NCBI GenBank assembly: GCA_003506435.1
Contig: DOAQ01000036.1
Coordinates: forward strand, 124,001-188,000
Length of the DNA: 64,000 bases
Origin: Prolixibacteraceae bacterium
GTDB lineage: Bacteria; Bacteroidota; Bacteroidia; Bacteroidales; Prolixibacteraceae
Direction: 5' to 3'
Below the pieces are notes generated by a model. The model was given only the letters and a program-made list of their open reading frames with translations, had not been told where the DNA came from and made no database searches. A program made the translations under genes and the position numbers. The stretch's first letter is position 1. Each line of letters begins with the position of its first letter. Below, piece by piece: positions 18,365-27,612 of this stretch.

Positions 18365-20323
18365 TTAGCCAACAGGAAGCGAAAACGAGAAATGAGAACC
18401 TTTTCCGATTTCGCTTTCTATTTCCATTTTACCCCCGTTCCGTTTCACAAAATCACGGCATATCCGAAGCCCGATGCCGCTACCTTTTTCATCATGAGTT
18501 CCTTTTCTGCTGGAGGTAATTTTATCATCAAGGATTTTCCTGATCGTATTTTTATCCATTCCCATGCCCGAATCGCTTATTGTTACAATGATATATCCTC
18601 CCTGTATCCGTGAACGGATGGATATTTCTCCATCGGGATGGGTGAATTTTATTGCATTGGAAATCAGGTTGCGAAGTATGGATTTTGTCATTTCCAAGTC
18701 AGCAAATACTTTGTGATTTTCATTTGTCTGATTGCTTACGCGAAGATTTTTATCCGTAACAGAACTATCGAAAATTTTTAATATTTCATGAACAAGCGGT
18801 GCGATAACGATTTGCTGCGGATGGGTTGTTATCCGACCGGTTTGGCTGCGTACCCAGTTGAGCAGGTTTTCCAGCAGGTCGTATGAGCTGTCGACAATCT
18901 CTTTGGATTCGGAGATAATACTTTTAATTTCATCCGGATTGTCAATATCTCCGTCGTCAATCAGTTTAAAAATGCTTTTTATATTTCCAATGGGGCCCCG
19001 CAGGTCGTGGCTGATCAATGAAAACATCCGGTTGTTTTGTTCATTCAGTTCAATTAAGTGTTTTTTTGCCCGTTTGTGGTTGTAAATAAGCCCAATAAGC
19101 ATAAAAATAACAAGCAGAAGAAGACCTCCGATAACATAGGAAAAATCTTTATATTGTTTTTGCTTTTCAATTTTCTCTTCCAAAAGTACCTTTTCATTCT
19201 CTGCGGCTTCCAGTTCGTATTTGGATTGAATGGAGGCAAGTTGTTGTTTGTTTTCCAGGTTGAAGATGCTGTCTTTTAGCACAGTGTATCTTTTGTAATG
19301 GAGAAGGGCCTTTTCGTGTTGCTGTGTCAGTACATATATTTCAGAAATGCTTTTATTCATTAAATATTGATACTCGTACAGCTTTAATTCCTTGCTGATA
19401 TTTAATGCGTTTAAATAGTATTCAAGAGATTTTTGAAAATCTCCCTTTTTCTTATAATAATTACCTATAACGTGGAGGGGTACAATTATTCCTTTTAAGT
19501 AATTGTTTTTACGTGCTTTTTGAAGTGACTGGCTTGCCATTTCAAACGCTTCGTTGTCCCTGTTCTGGCTTTCTTCAATTTGTGCCAAAAGGTTTAACGC
19601 CGTAATTTCTATGGGAATATGCTTTTTTTTCTGCGATGTTTCCAGTATTTGTTTCAGTACTGGTTTTGCTTTGTCGTACTGCTTTTGTGAGACAAGTAAA
19701 TTACTCAGATTTGTCCCAATAAAAATGTTGGCAAGCGTGTCATTCGTTTCATCTGCAATTTCTTTTCCTTTTATAAAGATACTGATGGCTTTACTTGTAT
19801 CTCCGGTGGTGGCATACAGATTTCCCAGGTTGTTGTAGGTTTGGCAAATGTCCTGCTGTTTTCCCAGGCGTAAGCGGATGGGAAGGGCCTGCAACTGATA
19901 ATCCAGCGCTTTTGTATAGTTCCCTTCTGCTTTATAAATTACACCAAGATTGTTGAGGCATTCGACAAGCCTTTCTTCGTCATTCAATGTCTGAAAACCT
20001 GTTTTTGCAATTTCGTAATAATACATGGCCGAATCATACACAGACTTGTGATCAAAACAGGAACCGATGTGAAAATTGGTACTGGCAATTTCCCAGTCGT
20101 CATCAATAATTATTGCTAAATGATGCGCTTTTCGCGCATAGTATAAACATTCATCAGGAAGGCTGTCTATCTGTGTCTTGACCAGTGTTTTTAATGCCTT
20201 TATTGCGATGCGTTCATCCGTGCTATTAATTTGCACATAAAGACTGTCGGGTATCGCAGCATACGATAGCGACTCAGATTGAAGTATTGTCAGTAACAGG
20301 ATGATGTGTAAGAGTTTGTTCAT
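18365..20323 (-). CDS. TPR-containing membrane sensor histidine kinase
   Basis: 652 residues. A signal peptide (1-22) leads into an exported region of tetratricopeptide repeats (about 80-345). A short coiled coil (365-390), one transmembrane helix (394-415) and a cytoplasmic kinase follow. The H box is FSLISHDLRGPIGN with His439, the N box NLISNAIKF (Asn557), G1 DSGMGM (584) and G2 GSGIGL (614-619), so all catalytic boxes are intact. TPR-type sensors in Bacteroidota usually sense through protein contacts. No response regulator is fused; the stand-alone receiver encoded about 280 bp upstream on the same strand is the natural partner. Confidence 0.92.
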   Translation of the reverse strand: MNKLLHIILLLTILQSESLSYAAIPDSLYVQINSTDERIAIKALKTLVKTQIDSLPDECLYYARKAHHLAIIIDDDWEIASTNFHIGSCFDHKSVYDSAMYYYEIAKTGFQTLNDEERLVECLNNLGVIYKAEGNYTKALDYQLQALPIRLRLGKQQDICQTYNNLGNLYATTGDTSKAISIFIKGKEIADETNDTLANIFIGTNLSNLLVSQKQYDKAKPVLKQILETSQKKKHIPIEITALNLLAQIEESQNRDNEAFEMASQSLQKARKNNYLKGIIVPLHVIGNYYKKKGDFQKSLEYYLNALNISKELKLYEYQYLMNKSISEIYVLTQQHEKALLHYKRYTVLKDSIFNLENKQQLASIQSKYELEAAENEKVLLEEKIEKQKQYKDFSYVIGGLLLLVIFMLIGLIYNHKRAKKHLIELNEQNNRMFSLISHDLRGPIGNIKSIFKLIDDGDIDNPDEIKSIISESKEIVDSSYDLLENLLNWVRSQTGRITTHPQQIVIAPLVHEILKIFDSSVTDKNLRVSNQTNENHKVFADLEMTKSILRNLISNAIKFTHPDGEISIRSRIQGGYIIVTISDSGMGMDKNTIRKILDDKITSSRKGTHDEKGSGIGLRICRDFVKRNGGKMEIESEIGKGSHFSFSLPVG

Positions 20324-20600
20324 ACCTTCTTTTTCATAGTTAAATGAATTCAGTCCCTCGTTGCCTTCCTGAAAAACCGTGTGCTTTTTTATTGCCCGGT
20401 GCTGAAAAATCAGCAGAAAGATATAAAGAAGAACGTTTCGAAATCATTGTTTGTTCTGAAAAAGAATTATAATACTAAAATTATTGCGAAGAAAATCAGC
20501 AGTGATACCTTTGAGTTTTAGAGGTGTGTTTGACTGTGAGAATTCTTTTTAGCGGATTTTGGAAAGGTATGGAAGTCGGCGGTTTTTATTTCCGGGTTGT

Positions 20601-20984
20601 TTATTGCTCAATGTATTTCGCCATCAGCGCTATCAGGTCGTCTCTGCGAATGGGCTTGGTTATATAATCATCGCACCCTGCTTCCAACGCCTGTTCCCGT
20701 TCTTCTGACAATGCGTATGCAGTTTGCGCAATAACCGGAATGGCAGGGTTGATGTTTTTGATTTTGATAGTCGCTTCAAGTCCATTCATGATCGGCATTT
20801 TAATGTCCATCAAAATCAAATCAAATTTTTCGCCTGTTTCAATTCGTTCCACTGCATTCTTCCCATTCTTTGAAACATCAATCCTGATTTGTGTAATTGA
20901 AAGAAATTCCTGAATCAAAATAATATTCGTTTCTTCATCTTCAACCAGAAGAACTTTCTTCTCTGCCCATTCCTTCTTAATCAT
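20601..20984 (-). CDS. Stand-alone CheY-like receiver protein
   Basis: 127 residues forming a single receiver domain: acidic pocket E15/D16 in LLVEDEE, phospho-acceptor Asp60 in LILMDIKMPIMNG, the Thr of IAQTAYA and the Lys of YITKPI. There is no output domain, so it works by protein interaction or as a phosphorelay shuttle. It lies upstream of the TPR histidine kinase on the same strand with a 277-bp gap that shows no gene; partnership is inferred from position. Confidence 0.9.
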   Translation of the reverse strand: MIKKEWAEKKVLLVEDEETNIILIQEFLSITQIRIDVSKNGKNAVERIETGEKFDLILMDIKMPIMNGLEATIKIKNINPAIPVIAQTAYALSEEREQALEAGCDDYITKPIRRDDLIALMAKYIEQ

Positions 20985-21141
20985 GATCGTAAGTGTTAGT
21001 TTTATTTTTGTACAAAAAGCAAAACTGCGAAAATATCAGAAATCCATTGTCGCGCAACTCGACACTAAAGAGCTGAACAAGTTAAACAATAATTAAGAAA
21101 AAAACCATAGGGAAACTAAAATTAGGGTGAAAAAATTAGGT

Positions 21142-21654
21142 TTATTGCTTTATGTTTTCCTGAATAAGTTTTTTTAGCTTGTCAAACGTATCAATATCAA
21201 ATCCGGTTTCGCTGAAAATTATTTTCCCTTCGGCGTTGATCAGGAAATTTCGAGGAATGTATTTGCTTGCAAAAAGAGAATAAACCGAGCGTTCTTTATC
21301 GGCATAAAAAGGCATCGAGAATCCTTGTGATTTTTTGAAGTCTGAAACTTCCTGAAGATTGTGTTCCCTCCCGAAAATCAGGAGTTTGAAGTTCGGATTG
21401 TCCTTGTACTCGTTGTAAATATCACTTTGTACCAGAGGCAGTTCTTTGCGGCAGGGACCGCACCATGTGGCAAAAAACGTAATCAGCACAGTTTTACCTT
21501 TGTAATCGGAAATCGATATGGTTTTCCCGGTTTCATCTTTAAAACTGAATTCAGGAACAGGCTGATTTAATTTTACCAATGTAGTTGCAACCTCATCCTG
21601 TGCCCGTAATTGGAATGCAGCTACAATAAGAAAGATGAAAATGAATATGCGCAT
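21142..21654 (-). CDS. TlpA-like exported thiol-disulfide oxidoreductase
   Basis: 170 residues: signal peptide (about 1-19), then an AhpC/TSA-Redoxin type thioredoxin fold with the active site FFATWCGPCRKEL (C65 and C68). The cis-Pro region appears near YIPRNFLI. Such proteins reduce or isomerise disulfides, or serve cytochrome maturation, on the periplasmic side of the inner membrane. It is monocistronic in appearance, located upstream in coordinate order of purC on the same strand, 69 bp away. No redox partner gene adjoins it. Confidence 0.88.
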   Translation of the reverse strand: MRIFIFIFLIVAAFQLRAQDEVATTLVKLNQPVPEFSFKDETGKTISISDYKGKTVLITFFATWCGPCRKELPLVQSDIYNEYKDNPNFKLLIFGREHNLQEVSDFKKSQGFSMPFYADKERSVYSLFASKYIPRNFLINAEGKIIFSETGFDIDTFDKLKKLIQENIKQ

Positions 21655-21723
21655 CGGGGATGTATTTTTTGTTTTGAAGATTACTGAGGGTCCACTGACG
21701 TGAAACCCTCAGTAAAAATATTA

Positions 21724-22671
21724 TTACAATGAGTTTAAGAATTGGATCACATTTTTTTCAATCCTCGCCTGAATTTTCGAAATATCTGATTTTATAAATT
21801 TGTCGCCAGTGATGTTTTCATACAGCTCGATGTAGCGATCTGAAACCGAAGCAACAAATTCTTCGGACATCTCCGGAACCCGCTGACCTTCTTTGCCCTG
21901 AAATCCGTTTTGGATAAGCCACTGGCGCACAAATTCCTTTGATAGTTGTTTTTGCGCTTCGCCCCGTGACTGGCGTTCTTCATAGCCTTCGGCATAAAAA
22001 TAACGCGACGAATCGGGCGTATGAATCTCGTCGATCAGGTAAATTTTTCCGTCTTTTTTTCCGAATTCGTATTTAGTGTCAACCAGGATCAGGCCTTTTT
22101 CGGCTGCCATCTGTGCCCCGCGTTCATACAGTTTTCGGGTATAGTTTTCCAACATTTCATAGTCGTTTTTACTAACTATTCCCTGCGCGATAATTTCTTC
22201 TTTCGAAATATCTTCATCATGTCCTTCCGACGCTTTGGTGGTTGGTGTAATGATGGGAATAGCAAATTTCTGGCTTTCGATCATTCCGTCTGGCATTGGT
22301 TCTCCGCAAAGGCTGCGTTTCCCGTCGCGGTATTCGCGCCATGCGTGTCCGGTAAGGTAGCCACGGATCACCATTTCCACTTTGAACGGTTCGCAGGCAT
22401 GGCCAATGGTCACATTAGGGTCGGGACTGGCCACTTTCCAGTTGGGGACAATGTCGCTGGTTGCATCCAGAAACTTGGCCGCAATCTGGTTTAACACTTG
22501 TCCTTTATAGGGAATTCCCTTCGGAAGGACGACATCGAAAGCCGAAATGCGGTCGGAAACAACCATCACCAGGTACTCGTCGTTGATGTTGTATACATCG
22601 CGTACTTTTCCGTGGTAAACGCTTTTCTGTTTCGGAAAATTAAAATCGGTGCGTGTTAATGCGTTACTCAT
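21724..22671 (-). CDS. purC: SAICAR synthase (purine biosynthesis)
   Basis: 315 residues, the long form of phosphoribosylaminoimidazole-succinocarboxamide synthase. It joins CAIR and aspartate with ATP in the cytoplasm. Visible signatures are YHGKVRDVYNI near the N-terminus, SDRISAFDVVLPKGIPYKGQ, VIRGYLTGHAWREYRDG, and LVDTKYEFGKKDGKIYLIDE with the DEIHTPDSSRY block. phoH and purC are commonly adjacent in Bacteroidales. Here a two-gene ATPase/TOPRIM-like cassette separates them, ending 15 bp before the purC start, so purC may be transcribed through the cassette. Confidence 0.96.
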   Translation of the reverse strand: MSNALTRTDFNFPKQKSVYHGKVRDVYNINDEYLVMVVSDRISAFDVVLPKGIPYKGQVLNQIAAKFLDATSDIVPNWKVASPDPNVTIGHACEPFKVEMVIRGYLTGHAWREYRDGKRSLCGEPMPDGMIESQKFAIPIITPTTKASEGHDEDISKEEIIAQGIVSKNDYEMLENYTRKLYERGAQMAAEKGLILVDTKYEFGKKDGKIYLIDEIHTPDSSRYFYAEGYEERQSRGEAQKQLSKEFVRQWLIQNGFQGKEGQRVPEMSEEFVASVSDRYIELYENITGDKFIKSDISKIQARIEKNVIQFLNSL

Positions 22672-22686
22672 TTTGTATTTAAATTA

Positions 22687-23226
22687 TTAAAGTTCTTTTA
22701 TTTCTTCAATTTGAGAATGAAAATTATTCTCTTTCAGGTAATTTATCCATTTTGATAAGGTAACAACCTGTTCTGAGTTGCGGTTCTTTAGTTCTTTGAA
22801 TAATTTTATTAGTTGAGGATCTTTTTTGCTAGTCTGTTTCTTGGTTTTTTGTTTTAGCCCCTCCAAATTATTCATTAATCCATAATCGGATAAGTCAATA
22901 TCAACTTCAGAGCAAGATTCCAGGATAAACCGTTCAATCGCCGGATAAATCTGAATAATATAATGATGCTTGTTCAGATGTTTGTACAGAAATAGGCTTT
23001 GTTTATTTGTGATTAAACTAAATTCATCTAAATACCTTACGGACCGCTTGTCTTTATCAATTATCCCTAATGCAAAATCATCTTTTAAATCACTTTGCAT
23101 TTTGTTCGCCACTTTGCTGCATCCCATTTGATGATTATAGCCCCGTTGATTATCCGGTGGGACAATTGTTTCAATAAATGTCGTATCTGCATAGCATTCC
23201 GGAATTACCAGATAATCAAGCTTCAT
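22687..23226 (-). CDS. TOPRIM-like protein, partner of AAA ATPase (putative defence effector)
   Basis: 179 residues with no signal peptide. The N-terminus LDYLVIPECYADTTFIETI lines up with the TOPRIM pattern hhhhEGxxDxxFLExL (E10, D14, F17, with Cys in place of Gly). LGIIDKDKR supplies the DxD acidic pair (D57, D59). The rest is helical and lysine-rich. TOPRIM domains in OLD-family and PARIS AriB proteins cut nucleic acid, so a Mg-dependent nuclease role is inferred. Its start overlaps the stop of the ATPase gene by 4 bp (23223-23226), a sign of translational coupling. The DNA looks more AT-rich than purC and phoH on either side, which suggests acquisition. The family is not certain. Confidence 0.6.
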   Translation of the reverse strand: MKLDYLVIPECYADTTFIETIVPPDNQRGYNHQMGCSKVANKMQSDLKDDFALGIIDKDKRSVRYLDEFSLITNKQSLFLYKHLNKHHYIIQIYPAIERFILESCSEVDIDLSDYGLMNNLEGLKQKTKKQTSKKDPQLIKLFKELKNRNSEQVVTLSKWINYLKENNFHSQIEEIKEL

Positions 23227-24230
23227 TTTAGAAAAGTTTCGTAGTTGGTAAACAAATCAATTCCGTATTGCTTAATATCTTCCATATCTTCTTTCGAAAG
23301 CTTGTTGGCAACCGTTTCACCATTTTTATAGTCAACCATGAATATGGACAGTTCCTCCATTGCATTCTCCAAAAAGTAATCTAAAATATAAGGACTATGG
23401 GTTGAAATGATAAATTGATTTGATTTAGCTTCAATGATTTCCCGTGTGATATGTACGATGTATGGAGGGAAAGCATGTGCTTCAGGTTCTTCAAAAATTA
23501 ATACCGAGTTTTGATTGGAAGCAATGGCTGTTTTATAAAAAATAACCCGCTGGAGGGTATCTGCAATTGAGCTATAAGGAATTAGAAAGATTTCTTTCTC
23601 CTTCTGCTCCTTCATTACTTTCAATTCCTGGCTGGCGCGATCAAAAACCAAATTCAAATTGTATTCATTAAACAATTGAATAAGATCCTTTTTTAAGGCT
23701 GGGATATTCTCAACGATTTCCATCAGGTTAGTGCCGGCAGGAGGTAATAAGTTGGACAGATTATTACGTTTTGGCTTTTGATTCGTCTTGAAATTGTAAT
23801 ACTTGAAAGGGTTTTTATCGATGTCGTTTCCAAGAAAAGTAACAATTAGATCTTTTCCTATTGAAGCGATGGTATTTACATTCTGAATCTTCAATTTTGT
23901 TCCGACGGAAGTGATCGTATCGGTGTCATCTTTTTCAAACTTATACGACAACCCAAATTCTCCAAGGTTATTCTTTATTAGAATTTGATTTTCGGTGTTT
24001 CCATCAAAAAAGAGTTCATTTAAATAATCAGCGCGAATAAAATTGGTCAGTTTTTTACTTGAATTATATTTTAAGTATGGCAAACTAAATACCCCAAAAG
24101 CCTCCAGAATATTCGACTTTCCAACGTTGGGTTTGCCGATGAAAAGATTAATCCTGCTTAGGCCATCTAACTTTAAATTCCTGATTGATTTGAAATTTGA
24201 AATAGATATGTGATCAATTAAATTCTTCAT
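23223..24230 (-). CDS. AAA/ABC-type ATPase (AAA_15/AAA_21, OLD-like)
   Basis: 335 residues. The N-terminal ISISNFKSIRNLKLDGLSRI is the classic opening of RecF/OLD-type ATPases. Walker A is GKPNVGKSN (32-40). Walker B is VLIFEEPEAHAFPP (Glu247/Glu248), followed by the H-loop ISTHSPYI near 275-281. In OLD, Gabija GajA and PARIS AriA proteins this ATPase senses infection or DNA ends and controls a TOPRIM nuclease. Here the nuclease-like part is a separate downstream gene overlapping by 4 bp. The gene starts 13 bp after the phoH stop with no room for its own promoter, so it is probably expressed from the phoH transcript. Confidence 0.85.
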   Translation of the reverse strand: MKNLIDHISISNFKSIRNLKLDGLSRINLFIGKPNVGKSNILEAFGVFSLPYLKYNSSKKLTNFIRADYLNELFFDGNTENQILIKNNLGEFGLSYKFEKDDTDTITSVGTKLKIQNVNTIASIGKDLIVTFLGNDIDKNPFKYYNFKTNQKPKRNNLSNLLPPAGTNLMEIVENIPALKKDLIQLFNEYNLNLVFDRASQELKVMKEQKEKEIFLIPYSSIADTLQRVIFYKTAIASNQNSVLIFEEPEAHAFPPYIVHITREIIEAKSNQFIISTHSPYILDYFLENAMEELSIFMVDYKNGETVANKLSKEDMEDIKQYGIDLFTNYETFLK

Positions 24231-24243
24231 ATCTCAAAGATAA

Positions 24244-25248
24244 TTAACTTTTTGGTTCCTCTGTTTCCTTCTGTTTTTCTGATTCTTCCTTTTTTGCTGC
24301 CTGTTCGATATAATACTTATCGTAGGCATTTACAATGTCGCGCACCAGCCGGTGGCGGACAATATCTTTTACATCGAACTGTACAAATGAGATGTCGCGG
24401 ATACCTCTCAAAATCTTTTTTGCCTGGAGAAGCCCCGATTGGTTGCGGTTGGGCAGGTCAATCTGTGTTTCATCGCCGGTAATGATGAATTTTACATTCA
24501 TTCCCATGCGGGTGAGGAACATTTTCAACTGGTTGAGAGTGGTATTCTGGGCTTCATCAAGAATTACAAAAGCGTTGCTCAGTGTTCGTCCGCGCATAAA
24601 AGCCAGCGGTGCAATCTGGATGGTGCCGTCTTTCATAAATTCTTCGAGCTTTTTTGCCGGGATCATATCCTGAAGCGCGTCGTACAGAGGTTGCAGGTAT
24701 GGATCGATTTTTTCTTTCATGTCGCCGGGTAAAAATCCCAAACGTTCGCCAGCCTCAACCGCGGGGCGACTTAAAATAATGCGCTTGATTTCCCTGTTTT
24801 TCAAGGCTCGTACAGCAAGGGCGATAGCTGTGTAGGTTTTTCCTGTTCCGGCCGGGCCAATGGCGAATACCAAATCTGACTTGGCGCATTCTTCAACCAA
24901 AACCCGCTGGTTTGGGGTGCGGGCGCGTACCGCTTTGCCGTTATTCCCGTAAACCAGAACATCTTTTGTATCTTCTGAACTCTGAAATGAGGATAACTCA
25001 TTGTTCAGTATTTCAAGAATGATTTCGTCGGTAAGTACATTAAATTCATGATAATGATCGAGCAGAGTGTTCAATTTCTTTTCAAAGTCGATAATTTCTT
25101 CGTCTTCTCCCTGAACAAAGAGGTTGTTGCCTCTTGCTACAATTTTCAACTTTGGAAAAAACGATTTTACCAAGGTGATTTTTTGGTTGTTGATTCCATA
25201 AAATTCGAGCGGATCAACCCCCTCTAAATAAATTTGTTTTTCAATCAT
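24244..25248 (-). CDS. phoH: PhoH-like ATPase
   Basis: 334 residues: an N-terminal KH-like/RNA-binding segment (about 1-105) and a PhoH helicase-like ATPase with Walker A GPAGTGKTYTAIALAVRALK (starting near residue 134) and Walker B FVILDEAQNTT. PhoH/YbeZ proteins are associated with RNA processing and ribosome maturation, often alongside YbeY. The C-terminus is short, Lys/Glu-rich and probably unstructured. It is the first gene of a minus-strand unit phoH - ATPase - TOPRIM-like - purC. Confidence 0.94.
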   Translation of the reverse strand: MIEKQIYLEGVDPLEFYGINNQKITLVKSFFPKLKIVARGNNLFVQGEDEEIIDFEKKLNTLLDHYHEFNVLTDEIILEILNNELSSFQSSEDTKDVLVYGNNGKAVRARTPNQRVLVEECAKSDLVFAIGPAGTGKTYTAIALAVRALKNREIKRIILSRPAVEAGERLGFLPGDMKEKIDPYLQPLYDALQDMIPAKKLEEFMKDGTIQIAPLAFMRGRTLSNAFVILDEAQNTTLNQLKMFLTRMGMNVKFIITGDETQIDLPNRNQSGLLQAKKILRGIRDISFVQFDVKDIVRHRLVRDIVNAYDKYYIEQAAKKEESEKQKETEEPKS

Positions 25249-25313
25249 AGATTATTTTATACCTGTACCTTGCAAAAATAATCAGTTTTAACAGAAAATC
25301 ACTTAAAAAAGAA

Positions 25314-25367
25314 AGGCTGTATCAAAAGTTCAGGATCGTGTTTATATCCCGACTTTTGATGCAGCCT
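25314..25367 (-). terminator. Rho-independent terminator after DUF5684 gene
   Basis: A 16-bp stem (25314-25329 against 25352-25367, one mismatch pair as G-T) with a 22-base loop; on the minus strand it is followed by TTTCTTTTTT. It lies about 23 bp past the stop of the small membrane protein gene and separates it from phoH. Confidence 0.85.
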
Positions 25368-25389
25368 CTTTTATAATCAGTTTTTATGT

Positions 25390-25737
25390 TTATTTTGTTT
25401 GTTGACCTGCCGGACCAACATATTGAGCTTCTCCCAAACCAAGTATCGGAAAGAAAATAAATCCGAGGAATATTAGTCCGATTGTGAACCCTTCGGTTTT
25501 ACCAAAACTCTTTGAAAGAAGGTTAATCACCCAAACTGCAAGAACAATGTTTACAATTGGAATAAGATAGAGAAGCAGCCACCACCAGGGTTTGCCTACA
25601 ATTTCAAGCAATACAATAAAATTGTAAATAGGGATGATGCATGCCCAGCCCGGTTTCCCGGCTTTTTCATAAATTTTCCACGTAGAGATAATAACCAGAA
25701 TGGCGATTGCCAAAGAACTGACAATTAATGATCCCAT
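25390..25737 (-). CDS. DUF5684-type small membrane protein
   Basis: 115 residues with three to four hydrophobic segments (about 1-17, 32-50, 53-75, 83-100). The sequence WKIYEKAGKPGWACIIPIYN followed by GKPWWWLLLYLIPIVNIV is the DUF5684 signature, also seen at the start of some bacterial signal-peptidase-like membrane proteins. Function is unknown. It is monocistronic, with its own terminator; no linked partner is evident. Confidence 0.82.
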   Translation of the reverse strand: MGSLIVSSLAIAILVIISTWKIYEKAGKPGWACIIPIYNFIVLLEIVGKPWWWLLLYLIPIVNIVLAVWVINLLSKSFGKTEGFTIGLIFLGFIFFPILGLGEAQYVGPAGQQTK

Positions 25738-25924
25738 AATTTTGGTTTTTTAATTTTCCTTACTCGTATGGCTTTTCAGAATCGCCCCGTTTTATGGTAC
25801 AGCTCCATCTCAAAAAACTCTGTACAATTTACACGATTGAATTGAGAAATACCAGTTAATACGTTTTAGAATGATTCTGAATTGTTTCTTGTCGAATCTT
25901 CTGATAATCTGAAATATAATGGAG

Positions 25925-27394
25925 TTATTCGAATACAAATTTTACCCCGAAGGATACGATGTTTGCTTTTAGTCCGTCGCTCCGGTTGTAGTGGCTGTAT
26001 TTCAGGTTAATGTTTTTTAATCCGAATTTGTAAATTTTTCGCTGTGTGAAAATATCGGTATAACTTAATCCAATTCCCCATTGATTGCTTTGAAAATTAG
26101 CCAAATCGTGATCGGATGTATAATATTTTTCCGTTGACAGATGGGTTTCAAAAGGAGCAAACCAGTTAGCTGCTGTTTGCTGGTAATATCTGTAACTCGG
26201 ACTCAATGTGAAACTTTGCGAGAGTTTAATGGGCAGTTCAATGCTGGCAGTATGCGAAGTAATTCCCCAGTCATCGGAGTAGTACCGGTAATAAGTGCGC
26301 AATTTCAGGGTCTCACTGATGTAGTAATTGATCCTTGCCCCGAACGGAGTTTTTAACCGCGTACCGGGCAGGCGCTCAATATTGTCGGATAAACGGAATA
26401 CGCCTTGGTTTTGCCTGCTGGTATAATTCGGGATATCGCTCGCTGTACCAATGTAGTAATTGGGTTTATCAGCAAAATGAATCCGGTGATAAGGAGTTGA
26501 AAGCAGTCCTTCCTGGTAAATCAGGTCGAAGAATAACGACGCCTGCATCCGTTTGCTGATGATTTGTGAAAAACTGACAGATGCGGAATAGGAGTTGCGT
26601 TTTTTATCGTTTATCACAGAAAACTGATTGGGATAATATTGTGTGCTGGCATTACCACTTTCATCAAGAACGGTCATCCCGCTGAAATACCCTGAATTCA
26701 GGAAGTTGTCTCCGTATAAACTAAATTCATGTAGTTCAGTAGGGTAGATGGGTTTCCATTGGTCAAGGTATACCTGAGTTTTCAGGCTTATTTCAGTATT
26801 TTTTTGATTGAAAAGTTGGGCAATACTCCCGCCAAAACCAATTGAATTGTAATCGTATTCCTGCGAATAAGCAGTATGAATTCCCCAGATGAAGTCCCGG
26901 CTATCGGAACTGTGGCTGTAGTCGAGGCTAAAACTGTACAGTTCGTCGCTTCTCGATGCACCCGATGATGCTACCCATGGGCTGCCTTTCGTTGTTGATG
27001 GGGAAGGAGTGTAATCACCGCCTCCCTCTCCTTCCTCTTCATCATCTTCATCATCATCGTCTCCGCCACGCGAGGCTCCTGAATTGTTAAAAGGGTTAAT
27101 GTTGCTCGATGAAGCAGAAGTATATGCCGACAGTCCGGCATCAATGGTCAGCACATCGTCGTCATTTAGTGGCAGGGTAATTACGATCGTTGGTGTGATA
27201 TCATCCAGCGATTCGTCGCCAATTCCGCCACCTACTGATGAATGGTCGCCATCCTGATGATAATAACTCATCAGGATATCGATCTCAGGCGCTTCCAATA
27301 CACGCTTTTTGTAGGTATTAATGCTGTCTTTTTTTGTTTGTGCAACAGAAAAAAGACTTGAAAATATCAGTATTGCAAATAGTGTTTTTTTCAT
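25925..27394 (-). CDS. DUF3570 outer-membrane beta-barrel protein with SGAS motifs
   Basis: 489 residues: signal peptide (about 1-19) and then a predominantly beta, aromatic-ending sequence (closing FGVKFVFE) typical of an outer-membrane barrel. Length and the start EAPEIDILMSYYHQDGDHSSVGG fit DUF3570. Two copies of SGASR occur at residues 105-109 and 144-148, separated by a very acidic, Gly-rich stretch (112-126). SGAS resembles the Ser/Thr-Gly-Ala-Ser/Thr core that ApbE uses for covalent FMN attachment, and an ApbE gene lies two genes upstream. The operon order Trx, ApbE, DUF4266, DUF3570 suggests an envelope flavin or metal redox system. This is inference; the function of DUF3570 is not established here. 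Confidence 0.85.
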   Translation of the reverse strand: MKKTLFAILIFSSLFSVAQTKKDSINTYKKRVLEAPEIDILMSYYHQDGDHSSVGGGIGDESLDDITPTIVITLPLNDDDVLTIDAGLSAYTSASSSNINPFNNSGASRGGDDDDEDDEEEGEGGGDYTPSPSTTKGSPWVASSGASRSDELYSFSLDYSHSSDSRDFIWGIHTAYSQEYDYNSIGFGGSIAQLFNQKNTEISLKTQVYLDQWKPIYPTELHEFSLYGDNFLNSGYFSGMTVLDESGNASTQYYPNQFSVINDKKRNSYSASVSFSQIISKRMQASLFFDLIYQEGLLSTPYHRIHFADKPNYYIGTASDIPNYTSRQNQGVFRLSDNIERLPGTRLKTPFGARINYYISETLKLRTYYRYYSDDWGITSHTASIELPIKLSQSFTLSPSYRYYQQTAANWFAPFETHLSTEKYYTSDHDLANFQSNQWGIGLSYTDIFTQRKIYKFGLKNINLKYSHYNRSDGLKANIVSFGVKFVFE

Positions 27395-27402
27395 GTTTCT
27401 TT

Positions 27403-27612
27403 CTAATTACATCCGCAACCACCACCTGTTTTTCCTCCGTTGGCCCCTGCCGCCGCTTCACGATAAACCTGAAAATTGAGTTCAAAACGTTCGTGTTGCG
27501 CCGCAGATAATTTCATGTCGGGATCGTTGATATAAACTTTCTCATACTCTTTCACTGCAACACACGAACTTAATCCAAGTAGTGCAAGACAAACGAACAT
27601 TAGTTTCTTCAT
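27403..27612 (-). CDS. DUF4266 small lipoprotein with C-terminal GGGCGCN
   Basis: 69 residues. A lipoprotein signal peptide ends in LLGLSSCVAV, with Cys17 as the lipidated residue. The mature part holds YINDPDMKLSAAQHERFELN and ends GGKTGGGCGCN, a flexible glycine tail with two cysteines. The paired CGC could bind a metal or form a disulfide handled by the thioredoxin-like protein of the operon. The start overlaps the apbE stop by 4 bp (27609-27612) and the gene ends 8 bp before DUF3570, so the three are tightly coupled. Confidence 0.85.
   Translation of the reverse strand: MKKLMFVCLALLGLSSCVAVKEYEKVYINDPDMKLSAAQHERFELNFQVYREAAAGANGGKTGGGCGCN

Noticed and set aside
27030..27070. Acidic GAT/GAA-type repeat in the DUF3570 gene as a mobile or unstable element
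   Set aside because: It is a simple coding run for Asp/Glu between the two SGAS motifs, with no flanking repeat structure.
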